Positions 10,580 through 22,407 of a stretch of DNA of 64,000 nucleotides are shown here, piece by piece. The notes below the pieces were generated by a model that was not told the DNA's origin, made no database searches, and saw only the letters and a program-made list of their open reading frames with translations. Origin of the DNA: Sclerotinia nivalis (lineage: Eukaryota > Ascomycota > Leotiomycetes > Helotiales > Sclerotiniaceae); the NCBI GenBank assembly GCA_029531795.1, contig JAPEIS010000004.1:1798001-1862000 (forward strand). The letters are read 5' to 3'. Every line of letters begins with the position of its first letter. Position 1 is the first letter of the stretch. A program made the translations under genes and the position numbers.

Positions 10580-12198
10580 ATGGCGGAACCAATTGAACCA
10601 CCCATCACCGTATCTCAGCAAGCATCCGCGGATCTTGAAGCCTACAACTCTGCCAAAGTATCACTTGCCGAATATTGCGCTAAAGGAACTGCCGAGTATG
10701 CACAAAAGCGCTACGATGATGCCGTAGATCACTATGCGCAAGCCTCGGAATTGCAAGCTGAAATCAATGGAGAAATGGCGCCGGAGAATGCAGAGATTCT
10801 GTTCTTGTACGGAAGAGCACTATTCAAGGTCGCGCAGCAACAAAGTGATGTTTTAGGTGGTAGGGCTGGTGGTGAGAAACCGAAACCGAAGAAGAAGAAT
10901 GGTGGAAAGAAAGTAGATACTATCGAGGAAGAAGACGAGACTGTGAAGACGGAAGTAGAGAAAAAGGATGAGACTGCAAAGACAGAAGGGGGAGAAAAAG
11001 CCGATGAAGTGGCGGAGGAAGCGGTTGCGATAATTGCGAATGGAGGCGCAGCCAAGAAAGAGGACAGTGCTAGTACGGATCCAAAGAAGCCTTTATTTAC
11101 GTTTACGGGAGATGAGAATTTTGAAGACTCGGATGAGGAGGAAGAGGCAGAAGGAGAGGAGGATGAAGAGGAGGATGACCCTCTTAATCTTGCTTTCGAT
11201 ATTCTGGATTTGGCGCGTGTCCTGTTTGAGAAAAGGTTGCAGGCGGATGAGGGCGAGGGCAAAGGGAAGGGAACCGGTGATACTGCTATGACTACTCATA
11301 TAAAAGAGAGGCTTGCAGATACGCGCGATCTCTTAGGGGAGATCTCTCTCGAAAATGAAAGGTGCAGAAAGTCACTGCTATGGAATTCCGATCAATTGCT
11401 AATCCTTCTATAGATTCCCAGCTGCAGTGTCAGACTTTAGAGAATCCCTCGCTCTAAAAGAAAGTCTATTCCCAGAAGAGGATGAACAAATTGCCGAAGC
11501 CCATTTTAAACTATCCCTCGCGCTCGAGTTTGCATCCATTACACAAACAGAAACCGATGAGAAGAAGCCCAATGCAGGAGCCGAAAACGTCGATGATGAA
11601 ATGAGAGCGGAAGCCGTCAAAGAACTAGAACTCGCAATCAAGAGTACAAAACTTAAGCTACATAACCAGGAAGTAGAATTAGCAGAAACGGCCGTCGCAG
11701 AAGACAACGATGTTACGAGACACAGAATTGCCGACGTTAAGAGTATCGTTGCGGATATGGAGCTTCGTGTACGCTGTCCCCTTCCTCTCGTACACTTTGT
11801 CTCCTTAACTTATCTGCCGCGTGATATCCGCTAACACTACTATTCCACAGCTTAAAGAGCTCCGCGCTCCACCCGTCGACATCAACCAAGCCGTTGCTGC
11901 AGCCCTCGCTCCAGCCGGCGCACCTCAATCCAATGCCATGAGTGGCATTTTAGGAAACATCCTCGGCGAATCTGCCTCCGACACCGCAGCCCGCGTTGAA
12001 GAGGCCAAAAAGACAGCCACGGATCTAACAGGTTTAGTTAGACACAAGAAAAAGGAAACCAAGGATTTACCACTACAGGCAGGTTCGAAGAGAAAAGCAG
12101 AAGAAGAGCCAGAAGTGGAGGGTGAAGCTAGTGATGGGGGAAAGGAGAAAAAGGCCAAGGTGGCTAGCGTAGAGGATACTGGTGAAGAAGCTGTTTAG
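10580..12198 (+). CDS. NASP/Sim3/Hif1-type histone H3-H4 chaperone (SHNi-TPR)
   Basis: Nuclear chaperone of the SHNi-TPR family, which escorts H3-H4 or CENP-A-type H3 to chromatin. Exons read 10580-11361, 11414-11768 and 11851-12198, giving 494 aa. The start is the ATG at 10580 in ACACAATGG context. The first TPR lies near residues 28-100 (CAKGTAEYAQKRYDDAVDHY...). A long acidic/Lys-rich insertion including DEEEEAEGEEDEEEDD interrupts the TPR array, as in NASP, where it contacts histones. The SHNi-TPR core follows (NLAFDILDLARVLFEKRL, then ADTRDLLGEISLENERF and AVSDFRESLALKESLF). The C-terminus has an SKRKAEEE patch, a likely nuclear signal. Its divergent pairing with DPB2 and the shared MCB sites fit S-phase expression. 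The first intron donor (GTGCAG) is weak, but the splice restores the TPR exactly. Confidence 0.88.
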
Positions 12199-12964
12199 TT
12201 TTTCTATTTCAGTACGAGAAAGTCGGGAGGAAAGATACGATACCGGTCTTATGAAATTGGAAGCGGATGAAATGAACAGCGGATGGAGGCAAGGTGGGTG
12301 GGTGTAATAAAAATTGGAAGTGGCAAATAGGCGTCTATATGATATTACATAGGATACCTACTATGGGTGATCTCCAGTGATAATTGATCATTCGATTCAC
12401 TGTGTAGATGTATGTACGATGAATGAATGATTTCAATATGCTTCTCGTTACTCGTTAACTCGTTACTCCGTATGAATACCAAAATAAATGAGTGGAAATT
12501 CGTTTAGGTACTCACTCACTTACTCACTCACTTACTCACTCACTTATTCAATGAATTTATGAATATTATATATTATATAACTACTCGAGTTACTTATATA
12601 CCTAATAGAGAGCCATCTCATGATCCACGAATTCCCATACTTGTGTTCCTATTATGTATATTCCCATTCCTTGATATTTTCATCCCATTTCATTCCCGCC
12701 CATTGTAATTCCTTAAGAAAATTCATCGCCAAACTCCACGCTAGACTAACTAATATTACTAGGTAGATACTAGGAGGTAAACCTAGAACTCGATAAAAAA
12801 AACACCACGCAATGCAAAAGTTCATTTGTTCGACTGTGTCCCTCTGAATGCGGATCTCCTCATCTATTGTCGAAGCTCATCTTCTTTTCCCGTCTTCTGA
12901 CTCTAGGATTCTTGCCAGTAAACATCTCATCTCAATCCACCCACCCCATTCCTCCCCCTCCCCC
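12199..12964. other. Convergent intergenic region with simple repeats
   Basis: This is 3' flank for the chaperone gene (plus) and the BRE4-like gene (minus). It contains a 12-mer tandem repeat near 12.5 kb and a TTACTCG-type repeat around 12443-12470. No gene was seen; the small open frames at 12848-13088 are the antisense shadow of the last BRE4-like exon. Confidence 0.5.
12509..12548. repeat. 12-bp tandem repeat (ACTCACTCACTT)n
   Basis: About three copies of a 12-mer built from ACTC/ACTT tetramers, in the shared 3' flank of two convergent genes. A candidate length-variable locus. Confidence 0.8.
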
Positions 12965-15900
12965 TTATCTCAACTCCAACACCCCTTCATCCAACACTCC
13001 AAACAACAACTCCACCTCTCTCTGCACCTTTCCAATTTCTTCTGCCAATTGTCTCGTCACCAAAATGAAAGCATATAAGATTTCATAATCTAAATCTTTC
13101 ACTGTGATTCCCTGATTAAGTCTTCCCTGCACCCCATTCACTTGCAATCCCAAACCAACAGATTCCGGCAATTCCTCTTCATCATCGACTTGTGTGGGTA
13201 CATCATCCTCATGACTGCGACGATTACTAATCGACATTTGTTTTCTAAATTGGAATATTTTTGCTAAGAGGCGATCGCGGGAGTGAGCCGTGCTGGGAAG
13301 ATTATCCGCTAGGAGAGGGTATTCGAGCTTCATTGAGGAAGCCATAACTATCTATTATTAGCGTTCTGTTTATGTGAAATAATTAATGAACATAAAACGA
13401 CAAACCTTGAAACAAATGGCTAATCCTCGCACAAAGTTGTGCTCTCTCCTCTTCTGTGTACTTCAATAATAAAGCTTCACCTTCGCTAGCTTCAGCATTC
13501 TTTTGGATGACTACATTCATAGCATGAAATGCATCCAGCATATTAGTCGTAGATTCGACTATTCGCCCATAAGTGGGGGATGGGAATGGGCCTCGAAGCT
13601 CAAATTCGCTTGTGGCTGCGCTTCGAAGTTTGTCCAGTACAAATACATATCTTTGGAATTCGAACTCTTCTCTCAAATTCATATACGAATATTGAGATTC
13701 GCCTTCTACAATCGTCGATAGAGGATCTCTCTTCCAAACAAGCCCCATACGTAACCACAGAAGAGATAGACCTTCTTTGAACTTTTGTCTTGCCGAAATT
13801 GGCCATACCACCCTTGTGATGATCAAACCCCAGATACAACCTGCAAGAACCGCAACGACTCTGTGGAAGGCAATCTCGGTGATGATGGGTCTGACACCAC
13901 CTTCGTCATCATCGTGGTCGGAGTCCTTGACTGATAAAGAATATGCGTATAAACAAGACAAATTGTAGGTAAGCATGATAAAGCGACCAAATGGACCATT
14001 ACCTTTTGCAATGATGATGTAGAAACACGGCAAACTGACCACCCATCCGCAAAAAGCTAGAGCATAAGGATTACCGACACAAATGACCCATATTACACAT
14101 GCGATTACAGCGCCAATAAAAGTACCAATGAAACGAGCCCAGCCGGTTGTATTAGATGCTCCAATTGTCATACTGCACACCAACATGTAAGACAAAAGCC
14201 CCCACTCTCCTCGGTAATGCTGATATGTTGGTCTTGTTCCGGGAATGAAAGCAAAAAGAGCATAAAGAGCTGCTCCGAGGCCAACCTTCACAGCAAATCG
14301 AACTACAAATTGGTAAGAAGGAATTTACAAACTTATTTTGGACAATACTTACTATCATCACGATCCAGGAACCGTACCATAAGCATTGCCTTTCGTCGTA
14401 TGACACCTCCCTTGGATCCCGGATTGATCTTAGCGGCGATTTCCACCTTGCTATATCCAAGTCTAGTACGTAAAGGATCAGGTATATCTTTCGGCAATTC
14501 AGTCCCTACATCCCTCGCGATAAGTTGTTCCTGCTCTTCATCGTCGATAGCATCTGATTTCAATTGGCGCTTGGACTTTCGCCAAAACATCAACCATCTC
14601 CATGAACGATGTTTTGGTCGTTCTACTTCTTCCTTCAACTCTTCTAGAATTGCCAAATAGTTCTGCATCTCGCTTGCAAAATCTTGTAGATTGAAACTAA
14701 AATGGCCGCAACTTGCAGCAACCTCTTCGAAATCAGCTTCAATGCTCTCCGGGCGCGTCTTATCCAGCTCTTTTGATTTATAAAGTTCTTGAAGTGCCTG
14801 AGCTCTTGCGTTGCTGTAAAGTTTTCTATAATGAAATAGTTAGTATCCATACTAAAATAGAAATCTAGATATTCTTACAATGCTTCAGTCAAACTCGATC
14901 GGAAATGTTCGTTTATAGTGATATGGTAGTCGGGACCTTCAGCGAATGGTAGCTCTTCTAGTATCTGCGAGAGGGTATATGCGAGCGATTTCATAGACGG
15001 GCCAAGATGAATGATAAATCTTCCAAAGATTTCCGAAGGTGTTCGGACTGTAGGCATAGCGATACTCGATAGTGTGGTCTCCGTACCTTGCCGAGTAAGA
15101 AACTTGGGTCTTTCTGAAATGGCATCAAGATCACTGCCTTCTTCTGATGCTTCCTCAATAGCCCCAAGAACTGCAAATCGATCTGATTTGCTACTAATAG
15201 GTCGACTAACGGGATATATTTGAGACGATGGGAACCCATGTGAGCCTGTGGGTGTTGCGCTACTTATTGGGGGTTCTCGAAGTAATGAAAATTGTGTCAA
15301 AGCAGCACTTCGTAGACCTCCAATGGATTGAGCAAGTGTTTGCATGCAACAAACAAGCCTTGCTTCAATTGCATATTGGTTTTCTGTGCCTAGAACATAA
15401 TGTTCCAGCTTTGCCTCTTTTAAGTTGTTTGTGAGCTGGGTAGATACAGATTTATATTGCTTCTGAGCCCGGTCGAAGGTAGTTGAGCTCAAGTCAGTTT
15501 CTGCACCACTGAGGAATCCTCGAGTAATCATAGTAAGCATATCTCCAAAGGAATCAGTAGTTTTGATCATGCTTTCTCGAAGCTCTGTTCGTGCGGATAT
15601 CGGCCATACCTTTAATGAGTCAATAATTGGTTTTAAAGACTGTTTGAGGGGTATCAACTTACTAATAAACTGACAATTGACGTCGAAACCATTCCCATGA
15701 TAACCATTTTCATCACCTGAACAATTTTATCGTCCGAGAAAACACCTACTTGCACCGCATTCTCCTTTGTGAGAACCGTAATGATCGCCAAACTTGCCAG
15801 ACTACAAGCAACACTAACCAATGGAGCATTGTAGGCCTGCTTGAACCAACCAATGAATCCTAGACCTCCGCCACAAAACACTATGAGTATGAGGGCATAT

Positions 15901-16573
15901 CCAAGCTCTATTAGACCCAATTGCGTTTCGCAGTACACTGAGACTGCCATACTCGATACCGATATGAAGACTGCGTATAAAAATGCCGAAACACCTAGTA
16001 TCGCCGCTTCAATCATAGATCCCGATGATCTCGCAGGATGAAAATAGACCGTGATTGTAGCCACCATATGTTTTCCATCTTGGTGCCCTAGAAAATTCGC
16101 CAGGTGTGGTGAGAAAGTCGCCAAGCTTCCAAGTGTGTATGCCAACGAGCATTTCAAGATCCCTTTCCCAATAGGTGATTGTATCCATTTTGAAAATTCC
16201 TTCGAGGATTCAGCACAATGGGTCCAACTCTTTTGAAATATATTTGTATCTTCTCTCCTCAAGCTCAAGCTCAGGCCCAAACCCAACCCTTCGTCGTCTG
16301 AGTATTGTCGCGCCGGCCCGTCAAAGCCTGATGGACTTCGTAAAGTGATTTGTCTGCGAACCCGTTCTCCAGTACTAGGTAACACGAAAGTTCCGTTCCG
16401 TAATTTCTATTGTGATGCGACATGAATTAGTTCCTAAGCTAGTCTGTTGCGCAAGACCTGTAGCAACATACCCCTCGCTTTGCTCCATGTTTTCCAAACC
16501 TTCTATCTCGTTGACAATCTCTAATCACAGGCGATGTGCTAGATCCCTCTGTAGCCGATGGCGAGGAATTCAT
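12965..16573 (-). CDS. BRE4-like / fusaric-acid-resistance-type multispanning membrane protein
   Basis: Large membrane protein of the fungal DUF2421/DUF2422 group (aromatic-acid exporter / aluminium-activated malate transporter-like; yeast Bre4 is a member). The transported substrate is unknown. Exons on the minus strand read 16472-16573, 15663-16406, 14879-15609, 14353-14825, 13406-14302 and 12965-13347; the frame is continuous and gives 1109 aa. Two hydrophobic bundles are seen. The first, about residues 90-285, begins near LKCSLAYTLGSLATF and ends at VWPISARTELRE. The second, about 683-860, begins near VGLGAALYALFAFIPG and ends at VVWPISARQKFKE. The repeated WPISAR motif after each bundle shows internal duplication. 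Between them lies a long cytosolic, partly coiled-coil segment. The first exon was chosen because splicing yields KRGKLRNGTFVLPS, a pattern I recall from this family. The C-terminal tail is acidic then helical. Confidence 0.85.
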
Positions 16574-19500
16574 TGTAACTATTTCCGTTCTTTCATAGCT
16601 TGTTGTTAGTATCAATCCTTCGATTTTATTCCGTACTTGAAGTTGGAGTCGGTGACTTGGTGGCGCAGGTTTCAGCGCTAAATTAAAGCTACCCCAGATT
16701 CTTTGTTAGGCGGTAAGTGTGTAAGTGGGCCTTTCGAAGCCTTAACCTTAAAAGATTAAAAGACAACGCCCAATGTCAAAAATTATTCAGCGAGTCATCC
16801 TTTCATTTCAAATAATTTATAACAGAATAAAGGAATTGTTTAGAGGATTCACAAGAGGGGAGAGTGTAAAATCAATGTTTTCGCATCAACCAGGATATAT
16901 ATCTTGTGGTTTCTATCATTTCTAAGTAGAACTTGTGAGCTATCCCGAATAGCATATCGCGACATTAAGCCCAATTTAACCATCTAGTCGCGTGGTTATC
17001 AACGGGAACTTGGTGTAATAAAATATCAAGATTTGGAAAGCATCGGCATTCAATGATAATTATGCTATTCACCCTGCGCTGCACAAGCAAGTGCACATGG
17101 TCAATTTAGCAGCTTCAAGTTGTAAGGAGTCTCACATGATTCATTCTCACGTCAAGTAATCCCACAGGGTCAGATTTATGGATGGACATTTCATCGATGG
17201 TGGTAACGACTTATGTTACACTTGGTGAACATCTTCCATCTCCAACTTCTAGAGCAACTTATTGTCGGCCAACCCATCACATTGAAACAACAGATTGGCG
17301 CCAAAGTCATCATGCTACGATAGATCAGTTTTCTCAATTCATCCACCTTTGCATGCCGAGTCTTCAATAACAAGTAACTTTGCTCACTTCTTGGTTTTCG
17401 TTACAACAAGGTTCTGTTGGCGTTTGCCATCCAGAGTCTTCTGAATATCAACCTCAAGCATCGCTCGTTCAGCAGCACCTCCAGGGAGGACTGACAGATG
17501 CATCTACGTTGACACACTTCTCTGGGACTTCTCGTGCCAGAGGGCCGGGATCCATGAGGCAGTAGGATTAATACTTTCGAGTTGAATGCTGTTTTTGGTG
17601 TATAATACCTGGAGCAGATCTTGAGCCGGTGGGGTTTATTTGTTTTACAGAGACGAGTAACACTGCTTACCATGTTAAGCTGAAAATTCCATCAAAAGCC
17701 GGTGTGGATCAGACCATCCTTCGAATAGACTCAGATTTTCCCCTCTAAGCCTTCTAGTGTTTTCTCTCGCGGCATACTGATTGCACTACAATGGACTGAC
17801 TTTAGTTGATACGATTATGGTTGAGATAGCAAGTGTTAAGGATAGTTATTATTCCTATCATTTTTGTTAGCCGCATTCATGTCAATGTGAAAACACGAGT
17901 CTGCTAATAAACCCCGCGTCATTGCATTGTCACTGTGGTCTAGACCTAGTGGTAAACTGCGGTCTTTAGAATTATAAACTGCGCTTAAAGTTTTTGCGTC
18001 TCAATATTGTACGCATCCATGGTTATCACGAAAAGCAAATGCGATCAGATCAATTGACATGGCTCATAAGCTCTTGCAAGATCGAAGACCGTTGATAGTC
18101 CATCTGATAGACCTAGAAGGAATTCCTAGCGTCACTGCTTTGATTCAAGAAACCGGTTGTTGACCTAGGGTTGGGTTGGTTTTTTCCGGGAGATATTTAT
18201 TTCATTCAAAAACGGAAAGCGATGTCTTATTTTACAACTATAGACGTTATTCCTTTTGCTTTTAGGGGCGTGGCGATGTAATGCATTGATTAATCGTATT
18301 TGAGAAATGGAAAGTGGTTATTCGGAAATGCATTCCGTGGTTAGAGGATTCTGTTGTCCTTTCACCTCGTATATTGTGATGATCAACATGCTGGCTTGCT
18401 AGGCAGACTGATGTGAAGCTGATAGACAGGTTTAATGTGAATATATTCTTTACTTTTGTCGAGAAAAAAACATTCACATCTCGTTCCCATCAGCAGATTC
18501 AACACACATAATTAAATTGCACCCAATTCAAATTCATACATGGTCTTGCCATCGATTTCGTACAAACTTTTATTTCACCACTCAAATTTCTAAGGTTACC
18601 TCTTTCGATTTCCACAATTTTAAAATATGCCTGAGCAACCACCGAGCGACCAAATGTTAACTACCACCCAGCTACATTCCAAGCCCCAAGTCTGAGGGGT
18701 ATCAAATCCATTAGCTGGCCAGCGAGCTATAACGGTGATGAAGTAGCACCATTGTCAAAGAAGCAAGAAAATGGAATCATGGAGATGGATTGAAGCGCAT
18801 GGACCATGTAAAAACAAGAATGTCCAAAGGGCAAGTGGCTCGGGCACTCACAAAAATACTCAAAGGGGCCATGCCGGCACGCCGAACAAGACGGGGAAGA
18901 CGGTAAGAAGGTTGAGAAAGATGAGGAATGTCCTGAAGAGAGGAAAAACGCTCGTGGGTTCCCGAAGCTCTTTCTAAGTTGAAATCGAAATCGAAGAAAT
19001 GATGAAGTGCGGAAGGTTCAAGTTTGACTTGAGGGCACGGATTTTGGATATGTGTTTATAGGGTATAATATTTTGTGTTATGTGGATTGCTTTGGGGAAA
19101 TACCTTGAGATCAGCAAACAGCAAGAAGCAACATGATGGTGGACTCTTCTAGCCTGAGACATTATTCCTTCCGATAGCTCTTTTACGCCTTCCAAGTCCC
19201 GTCAAAAAGACAGAAAATGACACATGCATGATTATCTCCATAAAAAATGAATGCTTCTACATTAAATACTTGTATCTTATCCAAGTATATCTTTAGCTTT
19301 GAGTAGAGCCAAACTAGAATTAAATGTATACATCCGCTATAATGAACGACTTAGAAAACAGGATGTCCTGGAGATCACAGAACATCTCGAAAGGTGTAGC
19401 AGCGAGTAATTGCTGCCTAATTACTACTTGGAATATTTGGTCCCCTTTAGCAGGTCACCTTCAAAAAAATTGCTTCATTCTTTTGTGAATAGATCGATTG

Positions 19501-20083
19501 TGGTCATGAAGTAGCTCAGCTCAAGCGGTAACGGAAGTGGTGTGAATTAGTGCTATAGTAGCTGATATTGAAGCATTCGATCTTACATCAACATGATTAA
19601 ATTGTGGCATTCTGGACTGCGGAATCAAAAATCCAATAAATTCCGAATCCCAGCAAACTCTTCAAACGACGATGGTCCTCTATAAAACCTTCCGGTTGCA
19701 AAAGGCAAAACAACGGCTTCCAAGCACGTTAATAAGCAGTATAAGTAGTAACAACAACACAGAAATGTGCTTGAATTGTGATCATGAAGGTTAGGTTGGT
19801 GATTTCGAGAATTGGCGGTCGATGGGTCCGGTGATGGGAGAGGAGCTCATGGGATGGAGGTGAAGCATAAGAAGGGAAAAGAAAAAGAAAAAGACGAGAA
19901 AAACGGCTATAGAGGGGAAAAGGAGTGATGGGAACAATGAAAATGAGAAGGTAACTTATGGGTCATTTTGCCAAGAAAATGAAATGAGGGAAATCGGACA
20001 AGTTTTGAGGGATGGTAAATGCTGATTTGAAAATACTGTAGATGACAGATGTTTTGATGGGATCTATTAGACAGTATTAAGAA

Positions 20084-20244
20084 GGCTGATGGTTAAATAA
20101 ACACCAACAGTTGCAACTAAAGCCCTCTTTGAAAATTCTCTAACAATTACGAATCAATGTGAGAGCATCAAAAAGCCTAACTTTATATAAACACCAAAAG
20201 TAGCAACTAAAGCTAGCCCTCACTTTAAATCTTCTAACAATGAC
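20084..20244 (+). repeat. Degenerate tandem duplication, about 91-bp period
   Basis: Copies at about 20084-20150 and 20175-20244 share ATAAACACCAA, GCAACTAAAG and TCTAACAAT in the same order and spacing, with substitutions and a small insertion. The copies are old and non-coding. There are no terminal inverted repeats or target-site duplication to suggest a transposon. Confidence 0.65.
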
Positions 20245-21777
20245 TGTTATTCTCCCCAGAAATACCGCTAGTGTGATTTCCAAAAATTGCCGAGGGAAAT
20301 AGCGTGACAATAAATTCCGTCACAAGAACCACTCGATCCATCCACACAGGCACTTAATACTGCAAAATTTACTAAAAAGTCAAAAATATATAAAATATTC
20401 ATCCGAATAACTCGTAGTAATCATGGTTAGTACTTCTATCTCGATATATGCCCCGAGGAGCTTATGATAATACCACGCTGGGGGGTTGATCGACAGTATT
20501 GATACCATACTGGAAGATGAGGAAAAGGGAAATAAGGAGCGACATTGACTTTCTGAGTATTTTTACATGGCAAAGATAGCTCCCGTAGCCGTTTAACTTT
20601 TCTTCTTGGCTCTTTTGATCGACACGAAATTGATCGATCCAAATCCGTTCACCCTGTCCGCTGGCCTAGGAACATACTGAGTAGAGAACACTGCATAAAA
20701 TGACAGAGGATATTCTTTCTTTCTATTCTCAGAGAAATATCTCCGATATTTTCAGAAGCTTCAAGGCGGACGTTTCTTGGACCTCATGCTCAGCCATACA
20801 ATCTGAAAATGTCATGCTTTTTCGGTCCCCAATTCATTAAGGTGCTCTCGTATCACACTATCAAACACCATATCCAAACATCCCAAAACCCAATCCAATT
20901 ATTAATATTCCAATTACATCCATTCTACTATCCAACCCCAGCCTCCATCTTCGCCAGGTCTTGATCCTCCATTCGGCTCGGTCTGCAGACACAACGACCC
21001 AATCCCAAAGATTTTCGCAGGCGTCTAAATATATCGCCAAATCACCAACGCTACAATGTTCGCGGTCTCTCTATTCTTCTAACCAATTATTTAAAATTAT
21101 TTAAAATTCGTGAAGATTTTAAAGAGGTTAGTCTGATATATACCAATACTATCACTCATCAGAATATATCGCGCTTTCGGTTCTAATACCTAGGCCCCAA
21201 ATCCATCAGTATAATTTCTATATAAGATTAAGCGAAGACATTGTAAATCATACTGTCATCCTTAGAACACCCATCATACTGCATTAGAATTTTGAGCAAA
21301 TGACACAACAAACAAACTCACAACCCATAACAAAACATCCCCAAAATACAAAAGATAATGAAATTGCAGTGAGAAAAACAAACAACACAAAAAAGACATC
21401 ATGAAAAATCCTCGTGTTGGAAATTAACCAACTGCACTAGCCGCACAAAGGCCGTGACATGATACTGTAGTTGGTGGTCACCTTACGTAAGCACACCAGT
21501 GACCTTTACCTCACCTCATCCTCCTCCACCAAAATGAAGACCAGCAGACCGAGTACGGTATCTGTTTGTTATGATGGATGTTTGATGATAACTGAGGTCT
21601 CTTGTTAGGTCAGAGATAATGCGGGACCTTGGGCTTTTATGATCATTATGGTCAATTTTGATTTCAAGAATACTCTCTCCCTCCCTCCTCACTCCGTGTG
21701 AGAATCTAGACAACGCCGATATGCTCTAAACAGCACTCCTCATTCAAATCTCTAACCTAAACTTAACCATCTATAAA

Positions 21778-21834
21778 CCCATCATCTATCTACTATTTAT
21801 TTGTATCTACATCTATCTATCTATCCATCCATCA
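21778..21834. repeat. Pyrimidine-rich (TCTA/TCCA)n microsatellite
   Basis: Tetramer-like TCTATCTA/TCCATCCA repeats. Low-complexity spacer DNA in the gene-poor region. Confidence 0.6.
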
Positions 21835-22407
21835 CCAAAAAAATCTTTCTTCCCCCAAAAAAAACAGTAACCGTATAATAAACCCACCCCCTCAGCCAGC
21901 CAGTCAGCCAGCCTCTGTATCCACCAATCATAACCAAGAAAAAAAAAACTAAAATAAAAAAATGGAATATATACATGTTGGTGGTTCTACGGTCACAAAT
22001 ATACAAAACAATGAGGTCATGGCCCTAGGTCACAACTTTGTATATGTACCCCGTACTCTCTAGATGTGACGAATCCGCTATTGCTTTTAGATGGTCATAA
22101 AAATGATGATGATGAATAACATGTACGAAGAACATGTACCTGGTTATTTTTATCTGAGAGTTAAAATTTGATACAAGGGGCCAGGTCAGCCAGGTCACGT
22201 AGTTGGTGTTTGTTTGAGCTACCTTGTCCATCTACTCGAGTAAGTATATCTTGATCATGATTGCACGAACTTTGTATATTATGCTCATCATTTAATAAAA
22301 AAGCCACCTTATTATTAAGACTAGACTTGGCGACTCGTTGGAACTTGCAAATTTCATCCATAGCACCAAATCCCCCAACATCGTCGAATCTTCTCAACCA
22401 TAATATC

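Larger units (their letters stand above)
16574..22407. other. 5.8-kb gene-poor, AT-rich region
   Basis: No open frame longer than about 75 codons has protein-like content. Contents noted: an imperfect tandem duplication at 20.1-20.2 kb, poly-purine stretches near 19.87 kb, TCTATC-type microsatellite at 21.8 kb and A-rich runs at 21.84-21.96 kb. The last part is presumably promoter and leader for the plus-strand gene at 22408. It could host non-coding transcripts; nothing recognisable was found. Confidence 0.5.

Noticed and set aside
18627..18977. Plus-strand frames MPEQPP... and MESWRW... suggestive of a small stress protein
   Set aside because: The first stops after 22 codons, the two do not splice together convincingly, and no family motif is present.
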